Shown: one piece after another, positions 23,013 through 28,017 of the stretch
Position numbering within the stretch: position 1 is the first letter of the stretch
How the letters are laid out: the number at the start of each line of letters is the position of its first letter
Source of the DNA: a virus
IMG/VR virus record: IMGVR_UViG_3300025013_000122
Coordinates: 1 to 28,017 of that record
Length of the DNA stretch: 28,017 nucleotides
Reading direction: 5' to 3' (one strand)
The notes under the pieces: model-generated
What the model was told of the DNA's origin: nothing
Databases searched by the model: none
The model's input: only the letters and a program-made list of their open reading frames with translations
Program-made: the position numbers and the translations under genes

Positions 23013-23492
23013 TCATATCATGCCGCCAAGTATTTCGGAGGCTTCCTTGACTATCTCGCGGGCCTCTGCTACGGCTGCACTTTTAAAGCTACCCTTTGTT
23101 TTTTCGAGCATTTCGGCGGAGGTCTCAAGGCGGGTCATGATTTCAGTCAGGCGGACGGCGAGGTTTGTTTTCCCTGAGAGGTATGAGTCAAGGAGAGAGC
23201 CATCTCCAAGAGCCCAAAATCCGACGGCCCATAATTCAAGGAAAATCGCGTCCAGTGCTGACAGTGCTTTTATTTTGTCGTACATTTCGAGGCGGTTGAC
23301 TCCCCATTTTTCTTCGTATTGTCCGGGGTAGAGGTCAAAGCTGTCCTCAATCTGGACGGTGAGGTGTTGGCCTAAAATGCCAGGGGTCAGGGCCATGCCG
23401 TTGAAAATATCAATGAGCATGGATTGTTCACCCCTTGTAAAGTTGCGCCTTGCCATGTCCATTGCCGATGATAATACTGTGATAATTTGCAT
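23013..23492 (-). CDS. Hypothetical phage protein (159 aa)
   Basis: A predicted mostly helical soluble protein: MARRNFTRGEQSMLIDIFNGM near the start, a DSFDLYPGQYEEKWGVNR segment around residues 49-66, then long helices, ending KEASEILGGMI. No catalytic motif, membrane segment or signal peptide is present. Start ATG 23492 has AGGAGG 4 nt upstream; an internal ATG at 23459 is a possible alternative. It lies between two terminators and upstream of the late promoter, so it may be made by read-through and could act near the early-late switch or in packaging. It was not recognised. Confidence 0.72.
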   Translation of the reverse strand: MQIITVLSSAMDMARRNFTRGEQSMLIDIFNGMALTPGILGQHLTVQIEDSFDLYPGQYEEKWGVNRLEMYDKIKALSALDAIFLELWAVGFWALGDGSLLDSYLSGKTNLAVRLTEIMTRLETSAEMLEKTKGSFKSAAVAEAREIVKEASEILGGMI

Positions 23493-23505
23493 AATGCCTC
23501 CTGGG

Positions 23506-23534
23506 TAAAAAAATAAGGGGGCACTGCGGCCCCC
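23506..23534 (-). terminator. Intergenic terminator/attenuator between the 346-aa and 159-aa genes
   Basis: Minus strand GGGGGC - CGCAGT - GCCCCC followed by TTATTTTTTTA. A strong six-pair GC stem with a U-rich tract, 11 bases after the 346-aa stop. As the next gene's ribosome site follows at once without an obvious new promoter, it probably attenuates expression of the 159-aa gene. Confidence 0.8.
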
Positions 23535-23544
23535 CCGACAAATC

Positions 23545-24585
23545 CTAAAAACCAGCCTTCTTCAACTCGGCGGAATACTTTTCACGGCGTCCATTGCCTG
23601 CTGCAATTCTGGCGGCTATCTCAGCGCGGGTATATGTGGATGAGCAATCTAAATTGTAATCCTCACAAAACGACTCAACTCCTGTCCGGCAAAATCCGAG
23701 GGAGAGGGCAAATTGCATATCAAGTGCCTCATTATCGTGCGCTATTTGGGCCTCGCGTTTAGCACGGAGGCCTGCTATTGCCTCTGTTATGGTTGCTGCG
23801 TGATAGGTATCGTCTCCGGCAACTACGCAATAGTCAACGAGTTGCAGGGCAAATGTGCGGCGGTAAATCTCAACCCCTGCGATGGTGCGGACAGGTTCTA
23901 CCATAACGTATTCGTTTAGCTGGATGCGGCGGAGATGTTTAGGGTATTTGATTTTTGCGAGGTCGAGATCCTGAGCGATGGCGTGATACATATAGTTACC
24001 CCGGAATGCATCTACGGGGATAGACCGGCTAACCTTGTATGCGGATGCGCTGGATGCATCAAACTCTAACCTCTCAACCCGGCGACTGCTGATGGTGACG
24101 GCTGGGCCGTGTGCGCGGTGCCAGCCCTTGCTGTATGTGCTATAGCTGCGGTGCTCATCCTGGTTGTGGCGATATACTACATCACCTATACGCATACCTA
24201 CAGTATCAAGAATTTTTGACCATTCCGCTTGCCGCGCCGCAACGATACGTTGCCTGCCTGGTGTATTGGGGTCGTTAGGATCATAGCCTCTCTCTGTGAG
24301 GATGTGGTCAGCATTGCGATCTATGCGTACCAACCAATTATAGCGTTTCCATGCGTCGCGAGGAGACATGAGGCGGGGATCGCCTGCGCCGAATCCGTTA
24401 CCCGGACGGCAGTACCGCATTACCTCATGAGGAGCATTTGCACCGTAACGGGGGTTGATTAGTTTGCCTACAATAGGCCTGGGGGAGTGTGCGAGCAAGA
24501 ATTTCCACGCGCCTGATTTGGTTTTTGCTGCGGAGCCTCTGGATTGTGCAACCTCAACAATGGATTTGTGGGGATATGTTTTCAT
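23545..24585 (-). CDS. Hypothetical protein (346 aa), first gene of a promoter-driven unit
   Basis: A basic, tyrosine- and arginine-rich soluble protein. Regions of note are an opening KSGAWKFLLAHSPRPIVGKL (about 24-42), a PRDAWKRYNWLVRIDRNADHIL section (about 75-96), a KGWHRAHGPAVTISSRR segment near 155, a GDDTYHAATITEAIAGLRAKREAQ section (about 260-285), and a C-terminal CEDYNLDCSSTYTRAEIAARI stretch that could be a small helical DNA-binding-type domain. Seven cysteines are present without zinc-finger spacing. The start has AGGAGG 8 nt upstream and sits on a ~96-nt leader behind a near-consensus promoter, so it is probably well expressed. I do not recognise the family; a role as an early host-takeover or regulatory protein is only a guess. 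Confidence 0.72.
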   Translation of the reverse strand: MKTYPHKSIVEVAQSRGSAAKTKSGAWKFLLAHSPRPIVGKLINPRYGANAPHEVMRYCRPGNGFGAGDPRLMSPRDAWKRYNWLVRIDRNADHILTERGYDPNDPNTPGRQRIVAARQAEWSKILDTVGMRIGDVVYRHNQDEHRSYSTYSKGWHRAHGPAVTISSRRVERLEFDASSASAYKVSRSIPVDAFRGNYMYHAIAQDLDLAKIKYPKHLRRIQLNEYVMVEPVRTIAGVEIYRRTFALQLVDYCVVAGDDTYHAATITEAIAGLRAKREAQIAHDNEALDMQFALSLGFCRTGVESFCEDYNLDCSSTYTRAEIAARIAAGNGRREKYSAELKKAGF

Positions 24586-24655
24586 CTCTGCTGCCTCCTG
24601 TCTCCCACCCCTTGCCTCTCTCTGATGAGGCCCGACCGGGAGATCGGTGATTTGT

Positions 24656-24672
24656 CAGGGGCGAGGCCCCTG
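24656..24672 (-). promoter_or_regulatory. Hairpin at the 5' end of the leader RNA
   Basis: A perfect CAGGGGC-CTC-GCCCCTG stem-loop starts about 9 nt after the predicted transcription start (near 24681) of the 346-aa gene. A second weaker pairing (CCGA...TCGG, 24631-24647) follows. There is no U-tract, so it is not a simple terminator. It may stabilise the message or regulate translation of the ~96-nt leader. Confidence 0.55.
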
Positions 24673-24687
24673 CTTACTACTATCTAT

Positions 24688-24716
24688 ATAATACATCATT
24701 TAATGTCCCGTGTCAA
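24688..24716 (-). promoter_or_regulatory. Sigma-70 promoter for the 346-aa gene unit
   Basis: Minus strand TTGACA (24716-24711), a 17-nt spacer, TATTAT (24693-24688): 11 of 12 consensus positions. The -35 overlaps the stop codon of the upstream RHH gene and sits in an ACTTGACA half-site, like the palindrome at 25676-25701. RHH binding there would block RNA polymerase (inferred). Confidence 0.85.
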
Positions 24717-24904
24717 GTCTTTTTTTTGCCTGCCTGTTTTGGGCTATTTGCCCTGCAAATATCGTGTCGAGCCAATATATAGAGGCAGTAAGTGTTCAGC
24801 GGCAATCCATCCTCAGCCGCCGCCTCTTTGAGCGCCCCATATAATGATGTTGGCAGGCGCAGGGTCAGGCGCGTGGCTTCTTGTTTTCCTGGTAACTGCT
24901 TCAT
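24713..24904 (-). CDS. Ribbon-helix-helix (Arc/HicB-type) DNA-binding protein A
   Basis: A 63-aa protein. Residues ~11-46 match the RHH pattern: a beta strand TRLTLRLP, then helix A SLYGALKEAAAED, the G-x-P-x-N turn, and helix B TYCLYILARH. RHH dimers bind short inverted repeats and usually repress their own promoters; HicB antitoxins carry the same 'LRLP..L...LK.AA...G.SLN.Y' signature. A Lys-rich tail (KQAGKKKT) follows. It is coupled to the radical SAM gene by an ATGA overlap. It has a paralogue of similar size on the opposite strand at 25775. No toxin-like HicA gene is adjacent. Confidence 0.8.
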   Translation of the reverse strand: MKQLPGKQEATRLTLRLPTSLYGALKEAAAEDGLPLNTYCLYILARHDICRANSPKQAGKKKT

Positions 24905-25629
24905 GCTGCAACCGCCTGATCTGCCAGGTATGCGGCAAGGTCTTTTTTGATCATGTATTTCACTCCCATATGTTCCAGTAATGCCTTTGCTCTCCGGGCA
25001 AATGATACCCAGTCAATCTCTTTTGCCCGCTTATCATGGTTCCACTTCCCGACCTTATAAATATCAACTATCCCATTGGTCATCTCAATCAATTCCAATG
25101 TCTGTTTAGGGTCAATCACCGGCTCAAAACTGGCCCATGTGGTAATGCCTCTGGCCTTAGCCTGTTTCAGCGCCTCGATCCTTTCAGCAGGCAACGCCGC
25201 GCCGGGCTCCCACACGCGCGAATCTGCATCATTTGTAAATGTGAGAGTTGCACCGTATTTGTCCGCCGCCGTCAGTAGATCAAAATCAGCCATGCTGCGC
25301 TTGCCGCCCTTGGTAAGTATCGCCACATGAGCGCCACCGGAATGCAGGGCCTCTATCGCCTGGCGCGTGATTCCAGTGCCAGCCGCAAAACTTGAATACG
25401 GATCACAGGTAAAGCAAAGCAGGACTTCGTGTCCTTTATATGCAGCCGCTTCCTTCCTGATTTGCTCGACTATCCCCGGCCTGTTTCTCACCTGCCCAAA
25501 AGCTTCCCGCGTTTTGTACGTTGCTGATGGGGCATAACAATAGGTGCATCCGTGATCACAGCCATGATACAGGTTTGCAGCGAGATCATTGTACTCTTTT
25601 GCTTTTCCTCTCGGCTCATAAATTATCAT
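24901..25629 (-). CDS. Radical SAM enzyme (SPL/Rv2578c-like family)
   Basis: A 242-aa radical SAM protein. The [4Fe-4S] motif is C24-x3-C28-x2-C31 in YHGCDHGCTYCYAP, preceded by the family opening YEPRGKAKEYNDLAANLYHGC. SAM-binding strands include VLLCFTCDPYSS (about 69-80), HVAILTKGG and WASFEPVIDP. This opening places it near the spore-photoproduct-lyase-like group, whose members act on nucleic acids. The actual substrate is unknown; the family is also called generally 'radical SAM protein' in phages. It has no C-terminal extension. It is transcribed divergently from RHH B with a palindrome between and is coupled by ATGA to RHH A. A DNA or nucleotide modification role is inferred. Confidence 0.85.
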   Translation of the reverse strand: MIIYEPRGKAKEYNDLAANLYHGCDHGCTYCYAPSATYKTREAFGQVRNRPGIVEQIRKEAAAYKGHEVLLCFTCDPYSSFAAGTGITRQAIEALHSGGAHVAILTKGGKRSMADFDLLTAADKYGATLTFTNDADSRVWEPGAALPAERIEALKQAKARGITTWASFEPVIDPKQTLELIEMTNGIVDIYKVGKWNHDKRAKEIDWVSFARRAKALLEHMGVKYMIKKDLAAYLADQAVAA

Positions 25630-25675
25630 ACTTTTCTCCTTGGCTTCCTTGGATTTACAGCATGATAATAGTTTG

Positions 25676-25701
25676 ACTTGACATCGGCTATAATGTCAAG
25701 T
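25676..25701. promoter_or_regulatory. Perfect 9-bp palindrome between divergent genes (candidate RHH operator)
   Basis: ACTTGACAT - cggctata - ATGTCAAGT: exact inverted repeat with an 8-bp spacer, 47 bp from the radical SAM start codon. The half-site recurs at 25739-25746 (CTTGACAT, overlapping the -35 of the RHH B promoter) and at 24711-24718 (TGTCAAGT, overlapping the -35 of the 346-aa promoter). The dyad is in the only divergent promoter region of the window, next to two RHH genes. Operator function is inferred. Confidence 0.65.
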
Positions 25702-25739
25702 GTTTTATTTGGTAATAAAGTCAATAGGTTGTGATTGCC

Positions 25740-25768
25740 TTGACATCTCCGGCGACATTATATATAAT
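25740..25768 (+). promoter_or_regulatory. Perfect consensus sigma-70 promoter for RHH B-ASCH
   Basis: TTGACA (25740-25745), 17-nt spacer, TATAAT (25763-25768): 12 of 12 consensus with ideal spacing. The expected start (~25775) coincides with the ATG of RHH B, predicting a leaderless transcript. Such a strong promoter usually needs tight repression, which fits the adjacent half-sites. Confidence 0.9.
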
Positions 25769-25774
25769 ATCAAA

Positions 25775-25939
25775 ATGATTAAAAAAGAAAAAACGACCAA
25801 AACACAACCGCAAGCGCTTATGTTGAGAATACCCCGAACTCTTCACGCTGATATATTGAGGGCGGCAGAGGCGGAGGGTGTATCTCTCAACCAATATTGT
25901 ATCTATATATTGTCCGGCGCGGTGGGGAAAAAACAATGA
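25775..25939 (+). CDS. Ribbon-helix-helix (Arc/HicB-type) DNA-binding protein B
   Basis: A 54-aa protein: a Lys/Thr-rich arm (MIKKEKTTKTQPQ), a strand ALMLRIP, helix A TLHADILRAAEAEG, and helix B SLNQYCIYILSG. It is clearly the same family as RHH A (shared 'LR.P..L...L..AA...G..LN.YC.YIL'). The start at 25775 was preferred over an upstream frame extension because the promoter -10 lies at 25763-25768; no SD is present, consistent with a leaderless message. It likely binds the ACTTGACAT-type sites around its own promoter. It ends in an ATGA overlap with the ASCH gene, so the two are co-translated. Confidence 0.85.
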   Translation: MIKKEKTTKTQPQALMLRIPRTLHADILRAAEAEGVSLNQYCIYILSGAVGKKQ

Positions 25940-26337
25940 AAGCTCTATCTATCCGCCAGCCATGGGCCTCAATGATCGCAAGCGGCAAAAAAACAATTGA
26001 AACGCGGACATGGGCTCGGGATTATCGGGGGGATATCTTAATTGTTGCGGGGCTGGCACTCGCGGGGGGATACAACATCCCCCGAAAACTCCTTAATGAT
26101 CTCCCGCGTGGACAGGCTATAGCAATCGCCAGGCTGGTTGACTGCCGACCGATGACCCGCGCGGACGAGAAAGCCGCCTGCTGCGAAATCTACAACGGAG
26201 CTTTTGCCTGGGTGCTGGAGGACATCAGGCGGATCAATCCGTTCCCGGTGAAGGGGAAGCTGGGCCTGTTTGAAGTTTTGTTTGAAGCAGACGACCATCC
26301 ACGTATCTATTATCCGGCAACTCAAGGGCATCAGTAA
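25936..26337 (+). CDS. ASCH-domain protein
   Basis: A 133-aa protein with the ASCH (ASC-1 homology) beta-barrel, related to the PUA fold. It has the N-terminal signature MKALSIRQPWASMIASGKKT-IETR, a GDILIVAGLAL strand (about 34-44), AIAIARLVDCRPM (about 60-72), and the closing WVLEDIRRINPFPVKGKLGLFEV (about 92-114). ASCH proteins bind RNA or modified nucleosides, and some hydrolyse N4-acetylcytidine. The residue set for that activity was not verified. The last ~20 residues lie outside the domain and overlap the ParB-like gene on the opposite strand. Translation is coupled to RHH B by ATGA. Confidence 0.88.
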   Translation: MKALSIRQPWASMIASGKKTIETRTWARDYRGDILIVAGLALAGGYNIPRKLLNDLPRGQAIAIARLVDCRPMTRADEKAACCEIYNGAFAWVLEDIRRINPFPVKGKLGLFEVLFEADDHPRIYYPATQGHQ

Positions 26338-26974
26338 AAACTTTCCTCTCAGCAGATCCTTTAAAAACCACTACCAGATAACAATCCATTACATCATCAG
26401 CCTCTTCCAGTTTTTTTTGCACGTCCTTGAAGGCTTCGCGGGAGGCGCGGAGTTGATCGGATAGCGTCATCAATCGGTCGGCTGTGTCGTGGAGCGGATC
26501 GTCACCGAGGGTCTGGTAGACCTCGGCCAGGGTGAAGCCGGTGAGTTCAATGTCAAAATCAACGTCAGCGCTGAGTTCCTTAAAAAGTTCTCCAAGTTTT
26601 TCTTCATCCCAGTCGCCGCCTTGCGCGTTGGCTGCGATGTTGGCGGCTTTCTCCCTGAGAGCGTCCCAACTGACTTCCTTATAAGTGTATTTCTCCCCCT
26701 CGATAATTATAAATCCATGCGCTACCGTGCCGGTGCGGGAGGGTTCGTTAAAGCGTTCGGTAATTTCTATTACAGCGTTTTTAGGGATTACACTGATGCG
26801 CTGATGTCCGCCGACGAGATTGCCGGTGAGGATGTTTTTTATTATGCCACTCAGATCGCCGTATTCAAGCAATGCTTTTTTCAAGCGATCTCGTTCTTCC
26901 TTGGTGATGGTGCGTGGGTTGTAATCAGCGGCGCATTTCTTGAGGTCTCCAGCGGTGGCGGGGTCAAAGCTCAT
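26234..26974 (-). CDS. ParB-like nuclease-domain protein (IbrB-like)
   Basis: A 246-aa protein. The ParB N-terminal domain spans about 8-80, with YNPRTITKEERDRLKKAL (N19-P20-R21), GDLSGIIKNILTGNLVGGHQR (GGHQR at 55-59, the nucleotide-binding box) and a following short sheet. A helical middle (95-205) and a closing strand segment (VVVFKGSAERKVF...RYVDGRLL, about 200-230) follow. Phage ParB-like proteins of this shape often pair with PAPS-reductase-like proteins, as IbrB with IbrA. AAGGAGA lies 5 nt before ATG 26974, which overlaps the upstream stop as ATGA. Its 3' 104 bases overlap the ASCH gene tail-to-tail. Confidence 0.82.
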   Translation of the reverse strand: MSFDPATAGDLKKCAADYNPRTITKEERDRLKKALLEYGDLSGIIKNILTGNLVGGHQRISVIPKNAVIEITERFNEPSRTGTVAHGFIIIEGEKYTYKEVSWDALREKAANIAANAQGGDWDEEKLGELFKELSADVDFDIELTGFTLAEVYQTLGDDPLHDTADRLMTLSDQLRASREAFKDVQKKLEEADDVMDCYLVVVFKGSAERKVFTDALELPDNRYVDGRLLQTKLQTGPASPSPGTD

Positions 26975-27666
26975 GCCATTCTCCTTTTGAGTTTATTGGG
27001 TTTTGGGCCATACCATTTATTGCGATAAACCGGGACTTCAGCAAAAGGGAAAAGCTGAAGGATTTTTTTGAAGTCGTCGGGATATTTATCATGCAGCCAG
27101 ATTAGTGTGCGCTCAGACAGGTCTATGCCTGAGACGTTGCCCTCTGCCGAGTCGGGCAGTGGAATATTGTGCAGCTTGCAGTATGCGAGGACTTCGTATT
27201 TATTCCAGTCTTTAAGCGGATTGATGACGCCGGGTGTCTCTTGAGAGAGATTGCGGCGACGCCACATGGTGTCTGATTTCTTTTGTCCAAGGGCGACAAG
27301 CCAGAGGCCTGTGTCTTCACGGGCAAGGGCAAAGATGTCATTAGGTTTGAGGTCGGGGATGTTGTCGTGTTTGTGGCTGGGATTACAATAAATGCCCTGT
27401 TTAAGAAAACGGCTCAACAACCAGTGAGGATATTGGATAACTTCAACGCCGTAGCGGTCTTCTGCATATTTGATCTGCTGCTCGCAAATGGATATGCCGG
27501 GAACAAGATACATATAAAAACAGATGACGCGCTTGAAGACTTTAGTGCAGAGGTCCAGGACTATGAGGCTGTCTTTACCGCCGGAATAACCTACAAGAAC
27601 TTCAGGATTAAAAGCAGCCTGACGCTCCAGAGATTGAAAGGTTTTAGTAAAGATGTTTTCTGCCAT
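26971..27666 (-). CDS. PAPS reductase-like PP-loop protein (IbrA-like)
   Basis: A 231-aa adenine-nucleotide alpha-hydrolase-fold protein. The PP-loop SGGKDS is at 28-33, within LVGYSGGKDSLIVLDL. Also present are a GQKKSDTMWRRR segment (about 127-138), an INPLKDWNKYEVLAYCKLHNIPL helix-turn (about 147-170) and a YGPKPNKLKRRMA end. True PAPS reductases carry a catalytic Cys near the C-terminus; none is seen in the tail, so it probably adenylates or thiolates another substrate. Phage-borne forms adjacent to ParB-like genes (IbrA/IbrB) affect gene expression. No SD is seen before ATG 27666. It is the second gene of the promoter-box operon. Confidence 0.85.
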   Translation of the reverse strand: MAENIFTKTFQSLERQAAFNPEVLVGYSGGKDSLIVLDLCTKVFKRVICFYMYLVPGISICEQQIKYAEDRYGVEVIQYPHWLLSRFLKQGIYCNPSHKHDNIPDLKPNDIFALAREDTGLWLVALGQKKSDTMWRRRNLSQETPGVINPLKDWNKYEVLAYCKLHNIPLPDSAEGNVSGIDLSERTLIWLHDKYPDDFKKILQLFPFAEVPVYRNKWYGPKPNKLKRRMA

Positions 27667-27686
27667 AAATTAGGAGTAAGAAAGCG

Positions 27687-27708
27687 GGAAGGGGATTGCT
27701 CCCCTTCC
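27687..27708 (-). promoter_or_regulatory. Perfect 9-bp hairpin between the Gly/Lys peptide and PAPS-like gene
   Basis: On the minus strand GGAAGGGGA - gcaa - TCCCCTTCC, 20 bp before the PAPS-like ATG. There is no U-tract directly after it (CGCTTTCTT), so termination would be partial at best. As the gene has no SD, the hairpin may gate translation or process the message. Confidence 0.6.
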
Positions 27709-27727
27709 GTTGCGAGGAATGGCGTCG

Positions 27728-27814
27728 TTATCCGCCGCCGCCCCCACCGCCGCCTTTGCCACCCTTACCGCCTTTGCCACCCTTACCGCCTTTTCCTGCT
27801 TTGCCTTTAGCCAT
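27728..27814 (-). CDS. 28-aa Gly/Lys-rich peptide
   Basis: A very short gene starting at ATG 27814 with GGAGG 6 nt upstream and stopping at TAA 27730-27728. The product begins MAKGKAGKGGKGGKGG and ends in a run of Gly; it contains only Met, Ala, Lys and Gly. Its DNA is a tandem GGCGGTAAGGGTGGCAAA-type repeat. It is first in the operon behind the perfect promoter box. It could bind nucleic acid non-specifically, or it could be a leader peptide whose translation controls the hairpin and the PAPS-like gene. Existence as a protein is supported by the strong ribosome site; function is unknown. Confidence 0.65.
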   Translation of the reverse strand: MAKGKAGKGGKGGKGGKGGKGGGGGGGG

Positions 27815-27842
27815 TTGGCACCTCCGGAGATTTGATGGCTAA

Positions 27843-27878
27843 TTTATAACATAATCTGGTTTCAAGGTCTGACAGAAG
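27843..27878 (-). promoter_or_regulatory. Candidate phage-type promoter with CTTCTGTCAGACC box (PAPS/ParB operon)
   Basis: Minus strand CTTCTGTCAGACC (27878-27866), T-TGAAA, and after exactly 17 nt from the box TATAAAT (-10 hexamer 27848-27843). It is identical in box and spacing to the terS promoter. The predicted start near 27836 gives a ~22-nt leader containing GGAGG for the Gly/Lys peptide. It lies just beyond the stop of the gene upstream. Confidence 0.6.
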
Positions 27879-27882
27879 ACCG

Positions 27883-28017
27883 TTATTTCAGTTCAGTACG
27901 TGTATTGATCCTAACGGCCCCCTCATCTTTTGTTTCCGTCTCGATTTTATAAGCCTTGGTAACAGACCCCTTGTTAAGATTGATTTCGACCTGGCCGGTC
28001 AGATCCCCGAGGCCAGG
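27883..28017 (-). CDS. C-terminal part of an unrecognised gene (runs off the window)
   Basis: The last 44 codons of a minus-strand gene, stop TAA at 27885-27883; the 5' end is outside the window. The visible part (PGLGDLTGQVEINLNKGSV, then a Thr/Glu/Lys-rich strand pattern ending RINTRTELK) is hydrophilic and beta-like, with alternating polar residues. No family can be named. It is followed by the promoter box of the next operon. Confidence 0.6.
   Translation of the reverse strand, partial: PGLGDLTGQVEINLNKGSVTKAYKIETETKDEGAVRINTRTELK

Noticed and set aside
24719-24726. A8 run near the end of RHH A as a second frameshift site
   Set aside because: It is only a few codons from the stop, and no extended frame or downstream stem supports programmed slippage.
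25673-25694. A plus-strand promoter TTGACT/TTGACA with TATAAT at 25689-25694
   Set aside because: Spacing between the -35-like and -10-like elements is only 5-10 nt; the sequence is better read as the palindrome centre.
24713-25939. HicA/HicB-type toxin-antitoxin pair
   Set aside because: Both RHH proteins resemble HicB-type DNA-binding ends, but no small HicA-like toxin is adjacent; their coupled partners are a radical SAM enzyme and an ASCH protein.
1-28017. CRISPR arrays or insertion sequences
   Set aside because: No regularly spaced repeats and no transposase-like frame were found.

Overview
The window is one continuous stretch of a temperate, tailed, long-noncontractile-tail (siphovirus-type) phage genome. 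It holds an integrase, a tRNA-derived attachment site, one very long late operon (DNA packaging, head, lysis, tail) on the minus strand, and an accessory/regulatory arm at the right end. No housekeeping host gene is visible. The lysis genes (a coiled-coil inner-membrane spanin candidate, a Sec signal peptide, a zinc peptidase endolysin) point to a Gram-negative host. Base composition is mid-GC. Protein style recalls phages of Nitrospirota or Desulfobacterota, but the sequence alone does not fix the host.

Layout. 1-1134: tyrosine integrase (+). 1163-1210: the 3' part of a tRNA-Gly(CCC) gene on the minus strand, lacking its 5' half. Phage genes lie on both sides, so it reads as an attP core and not as a prophage end. 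22886 down to 1332 (minus strand): a tightly coupled late operon, in transcription order terS, terL, portal-MuF fusion, a 58-aa protein, protease-scaffold with an internal scaffold start, a decoration protein with a signal peptide, major capsid protein, connector, HK97 gp10-like protein, holin candidate, M15 endolysin, second holin candidate, two membrane/coiled-coil spanin-like proteins, tail terminator, a 63-aa protein, tail tube, tail chaperones G and G-T (-1 frameshift), tape measure, two lambda M/L-position proteins, NlpC/P60-like protein, tip protein J, tail fibre and a small fibre-associated protein. Most junctions are ATGA/TAATG overlaps.

Right arm (22.9-28.0 kb). A minus-strand unit of two unknown genes (346 and 159 aa) has a near-consensus sigma-70 promoter and two rho-independent terminators. 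Next comes a divergent accessory module: radical SAM enzyme plus ribbon-helix-helix (RHH) protein on the minus strand, RHH protein plus ASCH protein on the plus strand, with a perfect 9-bp palindrome between them. A ParB-like/PAPS-reductase-like gene pair (IbrB/IbrA-like) follows, preceded by a 28-aa Gly/Lys peptide, and finally the C-terminal end of an unrecognised gene.

Regulation. The late operon and the PAPS/ParB operon carry the same 13-bp box (CTTCTGTCAGACC) exactly 17 nt before a TATRAAT -10 element. A degenerate third copy at the same spacing precedes the head-assembly genes. This suggests a phage-specific, probably activator-dependent promoter class. The RHH/ASCH and 346-aa units instead use ordinary TTGACA promoters with ACTTGACA-type half-sites, probably early or lysogenic control.
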